Source: MWDV01 sp002070715 (lineage in GTDB: Bacteria > Verrucomicrobiota > Verrucomicrobiia > Limisphaerales > MWDV01). Taken from it: DNA of 64,000 nucleotides. The DNA is taken from NCBI GenBank assembly GCA_035411585.1, contig DAONTI010000015.1, positions 39,420 through 103,419 of the forward strand. Reading direction: 5' to 3'. Position 1 is the stretch's first letter; the number at the start of each line of letters is the position of its first letter. Positions 1 to 8,972 of this stretch are shown one piece after another. Position numbers and translations under genes: made by a program. The notes under the pieces are model-generated. The model searched no databases and was not told the DNA's origin. It was given only the letters and a program-made list of their open reading frames with translations.

Positions 1-346
1 CGGCCAGGTTGAAACCGCCCGGGTCAATCACTTCGCTGGTGATGACACCGCGCAGTTCCACGACCGCGATCTTCGTCGAGGCGGGGCCGTCCTCGATGAC
101 GATTTCCTCAATCCGCGGGCCGATGGACTTGGACGCGTACGGTGCGGGCAAATGTGACAGACCGCCCACGACGGCCAGGATCACCGCCCCCACGCCGGCC
201 AGGACGAAAACGGCGAGAATGAGCAAGGCGATTTTCCAGCCGCGACCTTTGCGCCGGGACGCGGTTGGCGGCTGAATGACCGGTGGCGGAGCAATGGGCG
301 GCAACGGGGGCATGTCGCCCGGGGGCAGCGAGGCGTTGTTATCCAT
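1..346 (-). CDS. sppA: Signal peptide peptidase SppA-like protease (5' part only)
   Basis: The frame is open from an ATG at 346 to the window edge, giving 115 N-terminal residues; the rest lies outside. The protein starts with a proline-rich cytoplasmic tail (residues 1-30), a basic patch RRKGRGWK and one membrane helix at about 38-61. At residue 92 the sequence KIAVVELRGVI begins, which is the typical first strand of the S49 (SppA/protease IV) fold. S49 enzymes cut residual signal peptides in the membrane. The catalytic Lys and Ser lie beyond the edge, so activity cannot be judged. It follows the NlpC/P60 gene on the same strand after 168 bases. Confidence 0.7.
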   Translation of the reverse strand, partial: MDNNASLPPGDMPPLPPIAPPPVIQPPTASRRKGRGWKIALLILAVFVLAGVGAVILAVVGGLSHLPAPYASKSIGPRIEEIVIEDGPASTKIAVVELRGVITSEVIDPGGFNLA

Positions 347-514
347 GGGGCGACAGTAGCGCAAACCCCGCCGGGCGGCAAGAGGCGGAGTGCGGGTTCT
401 GGACGTAAAGGGGCGCGGTTCGATCCCCAAAAGGTCCTGATGCGAGTAAATGATTCGGGGCGCCGGCGTATTTATTTGGCTCGCCCGCCGCTCCCGCCGT
501 TTCCGGGCCTGGCA

Positions 515-1690
515 TCACTGGGGGAGCAAATGGCGCGCCCCCAACAGGGAACGGATGCGGCGCATGTCGCGGAGCGACGAGTTGGGATCCAAACTGTTGA
601 TACGCACCCGCTCGGAGGCGTGGATGAACAGCTTGTCTTCCAAGTAGATACCTGTGTGCGTGACCCGTTCCGGCCGCCCGCGGCCCCCGCGGAAACCAAA
701 GAACAACAGGTCGCCTTTGCGCAATTGGCTGAACTCGGGGTCCAGCGCCACTTCCACCCCTTGGTGGCGTTGGTGACTGGCGTTGCGGTCCAGGTCCAGG
801 CCATTGAGGAAAAACACCAGTTTGGTCAGCCCGGAGCAATCAAGGCCGCGCGGCGAATTGCCGCCCCACAGGTAGGGTCGGCCCATGAAACTGCGCGCGG
901 TGCGTTCGATGTTTTCCGGCGTGGGTTGGCGGGTGGATTTCCACGTCGCATAATCGGCGGCGGCGTGGACCGGCAGATAGCCGGTCTGCCCGTCGGGAGT
1001 GGCCACCTTGAACCAATCGCCTTCTGTGGCGACGTGTTTTACGAGGCAACCAAGGACCACATCGGCCACGGGAAATGCGTCGGCGCGTGGCTGTTCGCGG
1101 AGGCAATCGTCAAATGCGGTCACGAGCAGCAAGGGACCGGTGTTCCAAGCGTCAATCTCCGCCGGGGTGCAGCGGACAACCGTGCCCCGCGGCAGCCAGC
1201 ACAGGTAACGGTCCGCCGATTGCGCCAAGTACCAGATGCCGGTTTGTTTCCAGAGCCGGACGGGATGCCCCATCAGAATCTGCGTGCCCATCTCCGCCGT
1301 ATTCACGGGTTGTTCGCGCCCGCTCGCCACGCTCACATTGACCAGGCCCCAGGTTGCTTCGCCCAAATCCGGCGCGGGCAATACTTCAATGCGATCCACC
1401 ACCCGAACCCCGGTGGCTTGTGCGGCGGCCACCGCATCCGCCCGGGCGGCCACCGTGTCCACACAACCGGTTAGCGTCACACTGCCGCCGAGGCGCTGGA
1501 TGCCCACGGTGAAAATGTTGAGATGCGGATCCGGCGCGTGTTGGCGGCGCACTTGATCCAGAGCCCCAGCCAGCGCCCCCGGCACGGCCACCGGGTGACG
1601 GCTGGCGCAACCCCACGCCATGCCGATCATCAAACCCGCCAGCGCCAGACTCAGAGGCTGGCGGGAACCTTCGGGAATCCGCAAAATCAT
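515..1690 (-). CDS. Exported NlpC/P60 cysteine endopeptidase with BON-like and SH3-like regions
   Basis: A 391-aa protein. I chose the ATG at 1690 because it sits directly before a hydrophobic export signal (about residues 12-27, ending AWGC, an imperfect lipobox); the longer reading upstream is composition-biased. Residues 55-105 resemble a BON domain. Two SH3-like stretches follow (about 110-175 and 185-245), then an NlpC/P60 domain from about 260: YLWGGNSPRGLDCSG with catalytic Cys285, His345 in VTHTGIY, and a third polar residue near His357. Such enzymes cleave gamma-D-Glu-meso-diaminopimelate bonds in peptidoglycan peptides. The role in wall remodelling is inferred from family. The oxidoreductase gene at 1920 diverges from it. 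Confidence 0.85.
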   Translation of the reverse strand: MILRIPEGSRQPLSLALAGLMIGMAWGCASRHPVAVPGALAGALDQVRRQHAPDPHLNIFTVGIQRLGGSVTLTGCVDTVAARADAVAAAQATGVRVVDRIEVLPAPDLGEATWGLVNVSVASGREQPVNTAEMGTQILMGHPVRLWKQTGIWYLAQSADRYLCWLPRGTVVRCTPAEIDAWNTGPLLLVTAFDDCLREQPRADAFPVADVVLGCLVKHVATEGDWFKVATPDGQTGYLPVHAAADYATWKSTRQPTPENIERTARSFMGRPYLWGGNSPRGLDCSGLTKLVFFLNGLDLDRNASHQRHQGVEVALDPEFSQLRKGDLLFFGFRGGRGRPERVTHTGIYLEDKLFIHASERVRINSLDPNSSLRDMRRIRSLLGARHLLPQ

Positions 1691-1919
1691 GGGCGCAAGG
1701 GAAGCGGGATGTCCGGCGCGAATCCAGTGTAAAATCTTGCCGCGTTCCGATGGCAGCGTTGCCGGATGTGGCGAAAGGCCCCGGCGTCGCGGCGGGGCAG
1801 GGGAGATTCGATTACGTGTTCGGCAGACGTGGACCACGGCCAGGCATGAGTGGTTCGCACATCTCATTGGCAGTGCCTCACGCTTGCCTTTGAAAAGCGC
1901 CGCGTCATACTGGCGCCCG

Positions 1920-3002
1920 ATGTCGGTTTCGAGCACGCTTAACTTTGCCATCATCGGGTGTGGCGGCATCACCCTGCAAAATCATCTGCCCGGGCTGGCC
2001 CTCTGTCCCGACGTGAAACTGGCCGCCCTTTGCGACACCAATCCCGTCACCCTGGAAAACGCGCGGCAACGGACGGGCGTGGCAATCGTTTCCACCCGGT
2101 ATCAGGACATTGTGCAACGCGACGATCTGCACGCGGTCATCATTGCCACGCCGAATTTCACCCACGCCCCCATCGCGCTGGCGGCGGTTGCCCACGGGAA
2201 ACATGTCCTCTGCGAAAAACCGCTGGCGTTGAACGCGGCGGATGCCTGGGCCATGGCGGAAGCCGCCGAGCGCGCCGGGGTGCGGCACATGACGGCGTTT
2301 ACGTACCGGTTCGTGCCGGCCCTGCGTTACCTGGCGCATCTCATCCAGCGCGGGGATCTGGGGCAGCCGTATCATTTCCGGGCCTGCCGGCTGCAAGACT
2401 GGGGCACGCGCGGCTTGGGCTGGCGGCAAATCAAGGCCCAGGCCGGGACCGGCGAACTGGGCGACATGCTCAGTCATCGCATTGACTTCGGGCACTGGTT
2501 GGTGGGGCCGTTGCAACGCCTGGTGGCGAACTTGAAGCAATGGCATCGGACGCGCGGCAACCAGCCCAATGAGCTCGACGACTGGGTGGCGCTGCTCGCG
2601 GATTTTCAATGCGGCGCGACGGGGGTGTGGGAGAGCAGCAAGCTCGCCAGCGGCCGCAACGAAAGCTGGCGCAGTCTGGATTACGTGGAGATCAATGGCA
2701 GCGAACGTTCGTTTGTTTCAATCACGGGCGAGTGGCATCAACTCCAAATGGGCCGGGTTGGCGGACCGGGGTTGACCCCCCTCGAAGTGCCGCGGGATTT
2801 CTGGAAATGGCCGGGGTCGCCGCGCGATCCGACCCAGGGGGACCCGTTGGTTACGTTTCGCTATGATCAAGCGTGGGCGTTTGTGGATGCCATCCGCAAC
2901 CAGCGTCCGTGTCAACCCGGGTTGGACGCCGGCGCGCGGGTCCAGACGGTAATGGATGCGGCGGTGCAATCGAACGCAACGCGACAGTGGGTGGAATTAT
3001 GA
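1920..3002 (+). CDS. Gfo/Idh/MocA family NAD(P)-dependent oxidoreductase
   Basis: A 360-aa protein from the ATG at 1920; the frame extends upstream but that part overlaps the NlpC/P60 gene and does not look like the family. The N-terminal Rossmann fold shows GCGGI at residues 13-17 and the family motif EKP at 99-101, whose Lys is usually catalytic. No signal peptide, so it is probably cytoplasmic, unlike the Tat-exported relative at 48088. The stop overlaps the start of the SDR gene (ATGA), so the two are very likely translated together and act on the same sugar or polyol. The substrate cannot be told from sequence. Confidence 0.88.
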   Translation: MSVSSTLNFAIIGCGGITLQNHLPGLALCPDVKLAALCDTNPVTLENARQRTGVAIVSTRYQDIVQRDDLHAVIIATPNFTHAPIALAAVAHGKHVLCEKPLALNAADAWAMAEAAERAGVRHMTAFTYRFVPALRYLAHLIQRGDLGQPYHFRACRLQDWGTRGLGWRQIKAQAGTGELGDMLSHRIDFGHWLVGPLQRLVANLKQWHRTRGNQPNELDDWVALLADFQCGATGVWESSKLASGRNESWRSLDYVEINGSERSFVSITGEWHQLQMGRVGGPGLTPLEVPRDFWKWPGSPRDPTQGDPLVTFRYDQAWAFVDAIRNQRPCQPGLDAGARVQTVMDAAVQSNATRQWVEL

Positions 3003-3709
3003 GCAAGACAGCGGTGATTACCGGCGGCGGGAGCGGCGTGGGCCGCGCCGTCGCCTTGAAACTGGCGGCGCAGGGATGGCGGGCGGCCATTCTGGGGCGG
3101 CACGCGGAGACGTTGCAGGAAACCATCCGCTTGGCCGGAGATGACGGCGCCCGCTTGACGTTTTACGTCTGTGACATCGGCGACCCTGCAGCCGTGGCGG
3201 CGGTGGGCGCGCAAATCCTCGCGGCATGGGGCGAGGTCGAGGTGTTGGTGAATGCGGCGGGGACGAATGCGCCGCGGCGGTCGTTGGCGGAGTTGGCGTC
3301 TGCCGATTATCACGCGTTGATAGCCGCCAACCTCCACGGCGCTTATTATTGTACGCAGGCGTTCCTTCCCGCCATGCGCCGCCGGGGCAACGGGACCATC
3401 ATCAACATCGTGTCCGACGCCGGCAAACAGGCGTCGCCCAAGGCCGGCCCGGCCTACGTGATGAGTAAATTCGGGTTGGCCGGATTGACCCAAAGCATCA
3501 ATGCCGAAGAACGCGCCCACGGCATCCGCGCCTGCGCCCTGTTCCCCGGGGATATTGACACGCCGCTCCTGAACAAACGACCGCAAGTGCCGGACGCCGC
3601 TGCCCGCGCCCGCATGTTGCGTCCGGAAGACGTGGCGGACTGTGTGCTGTTTTGCCTGGGCCAGCCGCCGCATGTCATCGTGGAGGAACTGCTGGTTCGC
3701 CCGCGTTGA
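2999..3709 (+). CDS. Short-chain dehydrogenase/reductase (SDR)
   Basis: A 236-aa classical SDR. The cofactor motif GGGSGVG is at residues 9-15, NAAG near 85-88, Asn111, Ser139 in INIVSD, and the catalytic pair Tyr153/Lys157 in YVMSK, so all four catalytic positions are present. Its ATG at 2999 overlaps the stop of the preceding oxidoreductase by four bases, indicating translational coupling. It ends six bases before the convergent permease stop. Together the pair probably interconverts a sugar or sugar acid, but the substrate is not evident. Confidence 0.88.
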   Translation: MSKTAVITGGGSGVGRAVALKLAAQGWRAAILGRHAETLQETIRLAGDDGARLTFYVCDIGDPAAVAAVGAQILAAWGEVEVLVNAAGTNAPRRSLAELASADYHALIAANLHGAYYCTQAFLPAMRRRGNGTIINIVSDAGKQASPKAGPAYVMSKFGLAGLTQSINAEERAHGIRACALFPGDIDTPLLNKRPQVPDAAARARMLRPEDVADCVLFCLGQPPHVIVEELLVRPR

Positions 3710-3715
3710 CCGGGA

Positions 3716-5152
3716 TCATTTGAAAGGAAGCAGCGCCGCCAACAACAGGGTTTCCACCAGCCCGGCGCAGGACATGGAGAACGCCAGCACCGTCCAGGTC
3801 TTCAATGTTTCCCGTTCGGTGAAGCCGCTCAACCGGCCAATGACCCAGAAGCCGCTGTCATTCATCCAAGACAAGCCGAGGGCGCCAAAGCCGATGGCGA
3901 GGAACAGATACATGGGATGATAAGGCAGGTCCGTCCCCTGCGTAACGCCCACCATCATCGCCGCCGCCGTCAACATGGCCACCGTGGCGGAGCCTTGGGA
4001 GAATTTCAAAACCACCGCCACCGCCCAGCCGAGCACGATCAGATTGATGTCATGTCCCAGTGCCAGATTTCGGACCGCTTCGCCCACGCCGGCATGGTTG
4101 AGCATGAGCCCGAAGGCGCCGCCCGCACTGGTGATGAGAATAATGACGCCGCCCGTTTCCAGCGCCCGACCGAGCAGCGCGCTCAAGCCGGCCAGATTCA
4201 ACCGCCGGTGCCGCGCCACGAGGGTCATGGCCAATCCCGCACCGAGCAGCAAGGCAATGTTCCGGTTGCCGATGAATTCAATCCACGCGTAGGCCGCGCC
4301 CAGCGTTGACGGTTGCAGGAACGCCGTGACAAACGAAGCGGTGGCGATCAAGCCCAGCGGCAGCAGCACCGGGATCACTGAAGCCGTGAACGAGGGGAGT
4401 TCCGCCTCGGGTTGACGCGTCAACGCTTCCACTTTGGCCAGTGACAGATCCGGGGTTTCCCGCAAGGGAACGTCGCAGCGCCGGTTCAGCACCTGCGCCA
4501 CCCACCAACCGAAGGCCACGACCGGGAGGGACGCCAGCGTGCCGACGACCACCGACCAGCCCAGGTCCACCTTCAGCAATTCCACCATCGCCAGCGGACC
4601 CGGATGTGGCGCGACGAGCGAGTGCGTGACCGCTCCCGCGCAACAAATCGCCAGCACATACAACGTGTAATCCCGGCCTGTCCGGATGCGCAAAGCCCGG
4701 GCCAGCGGGATCAGCAACATGAAAAACGTGTCAAAGAAAATCGGCAGCCCGAGCAAAAAGCCACCGGACACCAAGGCCAGGCCGGCGCGTTTTTCGCCAA
4801 AGGCGGCGATGAACCGGCGCACCACCTTGTCCGCCGCCCCGCTTTCCATGACCGCCAGCCCGATGATGGAAGCCAAGGCAATGACGATCCCCACCCGGCC
4901 GCACACCGTCCCCAACTCCGCCGCGGTGACCTCCACCGCCTGAATCCAGTGGCTCGCCGCCGGCTCGCCCGGCAACGAGCCGACGGGCGACAACACCCCG
5001 GCGAGAATCGCCACACAAACCAGCGCCAGGAACGGGTGCAACCGCAGCCCCGCGATCAGGAAGATGATGGTGGCGACACAAAGACCCAGAATGGCGAAGG
5101 GCCAAAGCGTCGGGGTACCCGCCAGTGCCAAGCAGTGTATGCCGTGCGTCAT
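3716..5152 (-). CDS. GntP-family gluconate/organic acid:H+ symporter
   Basis: A 478-aa polytopic membrane protein with roughly 12 hydrophobic segments. The start is placed at the ATG at 5152 (MTHGIHC...), just before the first membrane helix; the frame extends further upstream but that part is non-hydrophobic and composition-biased. Features of the GntP/GntT permease family are the loop containing FFDTFFMLLIPLAR, the segment PHPGPLA, and the C-terminal stretch LSWMNDSGFW. Family members import gluconate, related sugar acids or glycerate with protons. It is convergent with the oxidoreductase/SDR pair at only six bases, so it is transcribed separately, but the grouping suggests sugar-acid use. 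Confidence 0.85.
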   Translation of the reverse strand: MTHGIHCLALAGTPTLWPFAILGLCVATIIFLIAGLRLHPFLALVCVAILAGVLSPVGSLPGEPAASHWIQAVEVTAAELGTVCGRVGIVIALASIIGLAVMESGAADKVVRRFIAAFGEKRAGLALVSGGFLLGLPIFFDTFFMLLIPLARALRIRTGRDYTLYVLAICCAGAVTHSLVAPHPGPLAMVELLKVDLGWSVVVGTLASLPVVAFGWWVAQVLNRRCDVPLRETPDLSLAKVEALTRQPEAELPSFTASVIPVLLPLGLIATASFVTAFLQPSTLGAAYAWIEFIGNRNIALLLGAGLAMTLVARHRRLNLAGLSALLGRALETGGVIILITSAGGAFGLMLNHAGVGEAVRNLALGHDINLIVLGWAVAVVLKFSQGSATVAMLTAAAMMVGVTQGTDLPYHPMYLFLAIGFGALGLSWMNDSGFWVIGRLSGFTERETLKTWTVLAFSMSCAGLVETLLLAALLPFK

Positions 5153-5524
5153 GGTTGGCGTCAGCTTATCGGGCCCTCGCCCGGCGGCAATGGAAAACAC
5201 AATTCGGGCTCCTCCACCTCCTTGGGCACTGCCGCTATGGTTTCCCCCGGGAGAGGACAGAGCTTCCCCGTTATTCACATTTTTTTCTCGCGGGAACTTG
5301 CTTCGGTTGGGCACAACGGCTATCTTCCCTCCCAACATTTGACCTTCGGGCGTTTTACGGGTTCTCCGAAACCAACCGGACAGGTTGCAGGGCGGCACGG
5401 ATGAATGGATGAAAACACATCGCAGCCACAAACGGGCACGCTTCCCCAGAAACCGAGTGGGGAAATTCCAGACGAAGGCCACGATGTTAAGGGCTTCTAC
5501 TGTTCTGATTATAAACACTTACTC
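5153..5524. other. Intergenic region between divergent permease and hydrogenase operon
   Basis: About 370 bases separate the divergent gntP-like and hydrogenase starts. It must hold both promoters, but I see no confident -35/-10 pair. The hydrogenase frame is open from 5405, so part of this stretch could be translated as an N-terminal extension; the residues encoded there look unlike any small-subunit leader. Confidence 0.5.
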
Positions 5525-6715
5525 ATGAACACGTTACCGGAGGCAAACCGATTGAATAATTCTTCCGCATCCACGTCGGTTACCGCAACGGCCATGGATT
5601 TGCATCGCATGTTTCCCCGGGAAGTGCCGCGCCGGGAATTTCTCAAAACCTGCCTGACGGCAACCGCGCTCATGGGGTTGCCTTTCCGGCTCAGCAGTCA
5701 GGTGGTCAAGGCGGCTGAATCCGCCGAGCGTCCGCCGGTGGTCTGGTTGCATTTTCAGGAATGCACGGGCTGCTCGGAATCGCTCCTGCGTTCCAGTCAT
5801 CCGACGGTTTCCGAACTGATTCTGGATTTAATTTCGCTGGATTATCACGAAACGCTCATGGCAGGCGCGGGCGCGCAGGCGGAAGCGTCGTTGCATGACT
5901 CTTTGCAGACGAATCACGGGAAGTATTTTCTCGTGGTGGAAGGGGCGATTCCCACGGCGCAGGGCGGCATCTTCTGCAAGGTCGGGGGCAAGACGGCGCT
6001 GGCGTCGTTGCAGGAGGCGGCGGCGGGCGCGGCGGCGATCCTGTGCATCGGCACGTGCGCCAGTTTCGGCGGGATTCAAGCGATCAGTCCGAATCCCACC
6101 GGCGCGGTCGGCGTGCGGGAACTGGTGAAGGACAAACCCATCGTCAACATTTCCGGTTGTCCGCCCAATCCCTACAATTTCCTGTCCACGATCCTCTACT
6201 ATCTCACCTTCAAACGGCTGCCGGAGCTGGACAATCTGGGCCGTCCCAAGTTCGCTTACGGCCGCAAGATTCACGAGCATTGCGAGCGGCGGCCGCATTT
6301 TGACGCGGGCCGGTTTGCGCAGGCCTACGGCGACGCGGGACACGCGGCGGGTTATTGCCTCTACAAACTGGGCTGCAAAGGGCCGGCCACCTACGCGAAC
6401 TGTTCGGTGCAACGATTCAATGACATCGGCGTCTGGCCGGTGTCCATGGGGCATCCCTGCATCGGCTGCACCGAGCCGGACATCCTGTTCAAGCTGCCGA
6501 TTGATGCGAAGGTGCAGATTCACGATCCCACGCCCTTTGATAGTTACGCGCCGGCCCATCTCAAGGAGAAGGGGAAAGGGCCTCATCCCGTGACGACCGG
6601 TTTGGTCGGGTTGGCCGCCGGGACGGCCCTGGGCGCCGCGGCCTTGTTCGCCAAAAAATTACCGGCTCAAGTTGAACCCCATAAGGCAGATTCACATGAA
6701 GCAGACTCGGCGTAG
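5525..6715 (+). CDS. hybO: [NiFe]-hydrogenase small subunit, Tat-exported, membrane-anchored
   Basis: A 396-aa electron-transfer subunit carrying three Fe-S clusters. From the ATG at 5525 the Tat motif RREFLK falls at residues 36-41, followed by a hydrophobic stretch; ATGs at 5405 and 5594 are in frame and the latter gives a more usual leader length. Cluster ligands visible: CTGC at residues 80-83, CIGTC near 174, a GCPPNP segment, the HEHC region, and the C-terminal CIGC. The proximal site has CTGCSE, that is, without the two extra cysteines of oxygen-tolerant group 1d enzymes, so a standard oxygen-sensitive Hyd-2-like cluster is inferred. A C-terminal hydrophobic helix (GLVGLAAGTALGAAALF) anchors it. 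First gene of a five-gene operon. Confidence 0.93.
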   Translation: MNTLPEANRLNNSSASTSVTATAMDLHRMFPREVPRREFLKTCLTATALMGLPFRLSSQVVKAAESAERPPVVWLHFQECTGCSESLLRSSHPTVSELILDLISLDYHETLMAGAGAQAEASLHDSLQTNHGKYFLVVEGAIPTAQGGIFCKVGGKTALASLQEAAAGAAAILCIGTCASFGGIQAISPNPTGAVGVRELVKDKPIVNISGCPPNPYNFLSTILYYLTFKRLPELDNLGRPKFAYGRKIHEHCERRPHFDAGRFAQAYGDAGHAAGYCLYKLGCKGPATYANCSVQRFNDIGVWPVSMGHPCIGCTEPDILFKLPIDAKVQIHDPTPFDSYAPAHLKEKGKGPHPVTTGLVGLAAGTALGAAALFAKKLPAQVEPHKADSHEADSA

Positions 6716-7643
6716 TTTTTTCAAAACCGCGGGGGCGGTGGGCGCGGGCTGGGTGGCTGCCACCCAACCCGCCGCCGCCTCGACTCCTCCCGCGCCCCAT
6801 AATGATGAATTGGGCATGCTCTACGACGCCACCAAATGCGTCGGGTGCAAGGCCTGCATGGCGGCGTGCAAGCGGGTCAACGCCGCAGTGGGGGGGCTCG
6901 CGTTTGAGGCCGCGCCCTTTGATCCAGAGGCGTTGTGGGACGCGCCCACGGATCTTTCCGGCGACACGCGGACGCTCATCAAATTGCATCGCGAGACGAG
7001 TGTCTGGTCCTACGTCAAACACTCCTGCATGCATTGTCAGAAACCGGCCTGTGTCTCGGTCTGTCCGGTCAAGGCGATGACCAAGGATCCCGTGACCGGG
7101 ATTGTGGATTACAGCAAGGACACCTGCATCGGTTGCCGTTACTGCCAGATCGCTTGTTCGTTCAACATCCCCAAGTTTCAGTGGGATCGCAGCGTGCCCC
7201 AGATCGTCAAGTGCGACCTCTGTCACAGCACCAATTTGAAAACCAAAGGCCTGCCGGCGTGCGCGGAAGTGTGTCCCACCAACGCCATCCTGTTTGGCAA
7301 ACGGGGCGATCTGTTGGCGGAGGCGCATGCCCGCATCAAACAGGCGCCGGAGAAATACGTGCCGCACGTTTACGGTGAACACGAGATTGGCGGCACGAAC
7401 CATCTCTACCTGGCGGGTGTGCCGTTCGAAAAATTGGGGCTGCCCAAGTTGCCGAAGGAGGCGCCCGCCTCGTTCTCCGAACGGATTCACCACACCATCT
7501 ACAAGGGATTCATCGCGCCGGTGGCCCTTTACACCGCGTTGTTTTGTGTCGCGGCGCGGAATACCAAAAAGAACGGTAGCAACGCCGCACCGCCCGCCGC
7601 CGAACCATCAGAGACGCCAGAGACGCCAGAGACGCCGCAGTAA
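6696..7643 (+). CDS. hybA: Hydrogenase-2-type ferredoxin-like Fe-S subunit (HybA)
   Basis: A 315-aa periplasmic iron-sulfur protein. The ATG at 6696 gives an immediate Tat signal (TRRSFFK, residues 4-10) and overlaps the small-subunit gene by 20 bases. Sixteen cysteines form four 4Fe-4S sites: CVGCKACMAAC from residue 48, CMHCQKPACVSVC, CIGCRYCQIAC, and CDLC...CAEVC. A hydrophobic helix near residues 272-288 anchors the C-terminus, as in Escherichia coli HybA. It passes electrons from the small subunit to the NrfD-like subunit. The tail ends in a small tandem repeat (SETPETPETPQ). The stop is directly followed by the hybB start. Confidence 0.92.
   Translation: MKQTRRSFFKTAGAVGAGWVAATQPAAASTPPAPHNDELGMLYDATKCVGCKACMAACKRVNAAVGGLAFEAAPFDPEALWDAPTDLSGDTRTLIKLHRETSVWSYVKHSCMHCQKPACVSVCPVKAMTKDPVTGIVDYSKDTCIGCRYCQIACSFNIPKFQWDRSVPQIVKCDLCHSTNLKTKGLPACAEVCPTNAILFGKRGDLLAEAHARIKQAPEKYVPHVYGEHEIGGTNHLYLAGVPFEKLGLPKLPKEAPASFSERIHHTIYKGFIAPVALYTALFCVAARNTKKNGSNAAPPAAEPSETPETPETPQ
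7611..7637 (+). repeat. Three tandem 9-bp units at the 3' end of hybA
   Basis: The unit gagacgcca occurs three times in a row (last copy with one change), encoding repeated E-T-P at the cytoplasmic tail of HybA. Copy number could vary without breaking the frame. Confidence 0.85.
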
Positions 7644-8963
7644 ATGGGTCACCATCAGTTTCAAAAACAAAAGGGCCGGATCCTGACGAAATCATTTTTC
7701 GTTCTGCTGACCTTGGTGGCGGTGGGGATGTTTTTCATCGCGGTGCGCATCGTCAAGGGCATCGGGGCGGTTTCCAACATGAGCGACGGCTACCCGTGGG
7801 GGATCTGGATCGCCTATGATGTGGCCACGGGCACGGCCATTGCCTGTGGTGGTTACGCGGTCGCCATTCTGGTCTATATCCGCAACCGCATGCATTACCA
7901 CCCGCTGATGCGTTCCTGCATTCTCACCAGCATGTTCGGTTACGGCTTGGCGGGGTTTTCGGTCATGGTGGACCTGGGCCGGCCGTGGAACGCCTACAAT
8001 TTTTTCGTCCCCTCCAAGTGGCAGTTCAACTCGGCCATGTTCGAGGTGGCGTTGTGTGTCATGGCGTATTCCACCGTGCTGATCATCGAGTTTTTGCCGG
8101 CGATTCTTTACAGCATGGAAAAGAGCCGCTGGGTGCGGTTCCGGAAATTCATGGATTGGCTGCACCCGCGGCTGGTGCCGGACAAGGAAGCGATCCTCGA
8201 CAAAATCGAATGGGTGCGCGCCGGGGCGGGGTGGTTGCGGCCGCGCCTGGAAAAAGTGCTGCTCTTTTTCATCGTGCTGGGCATTGCGCTCCCGACCATG
8301 CATCAATCCTCGCTGGGTTCGATGCTGCTGATCGCGGCTACAAAGCTGCATCCGCTCTGGCACACGCCCTTCCTGCCGCTGCTCTTTCTCATCAATTGCA
8401 TCTACATCGGCTACGCCATCGTGATCTTGGAATCCATCATTTCTTCGCACGCGTTCCGGCGGCCGTTTGAGGTGCAGCAACTGGCGGGTCTCGCGGGGTT
8501 GATCCCTTGGCTGGCCACTCTGTGGCTGGTCGTGGTGGTCGGCGACCTCGCTTACCGCGGACAGTTGACGGCGGCGGGGAGTCTGGACCGTTATTCGTGT
8601 CTTTTTCTGGCCGAGTTTGCCTTGCTGGCGACGGGCGCGCTTTTGCTCCTGCCGCCGCGGCAACGCCGGTCGCCGCGCTGGCTGTTCGTTTCCGCCGCCC
8701 TGATCGTCAGCGGCGGCGCGCTTTACCGTTTCAATGTTTATCTGATCGGTTTCAATCCGGGCGAAGGTTGGATTTATTTTCCGTCGCTGGCTGAAATCAT
8801 GATCAGCGTGGGCATCGTTGCCTTGGAACTGCTGGGCTACCAGGTGTTCGTCAAAATGGTGCCGGTGCTGCCTCGCGTTGCGTTGGACGAACCCAAGCCC
8901 GCGGCATCCGTTGATCCCACCCCTTCGCCGTCCGGCTGGCAACCCCGGCCACAGACTTCCTGA
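7644..8963 (+). CDS. hybB: NrfD/HybB-type quinone-interacting membrane subunit of hydrogenase
   Basis: A 439-aa integral membrane protein with about ten hydrophobic segments of the NrfD/PsrC family. The ATG at 7644 follows the hybA stop with no spacer. Family-typical stretches are GYPWGIWIAYDV in the second helix region, the segment around HQSSLGSM (residues about 218-225), and the final loop with YRFNVYLIGFNPG. These subunits hold no haem and connect the Fe-S chain to menaquinone/ubiquinone. The position between the ferredoxin subunit and the large subunit matches the E. coli hyb operon order. Confidence 0.9.
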   Translation: MGHHQFQKQKGRILTKSFFVLLTLVAVGMFFIAVRIVKGIGAVSNMSDGYPWGIWIAYDVATGTAIACGGYAVAILVYIRNRMHYHPLMRSCILTSMFGYGLAGFSVMVDLGRPWNAYNFFVPSKWQFNSAMFEVALCVMAYSTVLIIEFLPAILYSMEKSRWVRFRKFMDWLHPRLVPDKEAILDKIEWVRAGAGWLRPRLEKVLLFFIVLGIALPTMHQSSLGSMLLIAATKLHPLWHTPFLPLLFLINCIYIGYAIVILESIISSHAFRRPFEVQQLAGLAGLIPWLATLWLVVVVGDLAYRGQLTAAGSLDRYSCLFLAEFALLATGALLLLPPRQRRSPRWLFVSAALIVSGGALYRFNVYLIGFNPGEGWIYFPSLAEIMISVGIVALELLGYQVFVKMVPVLPRVALDEPKPAASVDPTPSPSGWQPRPQTS

Positions 8964-8972
8964 TTCCCGCTC

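Noticed and set aside
9..275. 88-codon plus-strand frame at the left edge
   Set aside because: Opposite the SppA-like N-terminus, which has a membrane helix and an S49 start.
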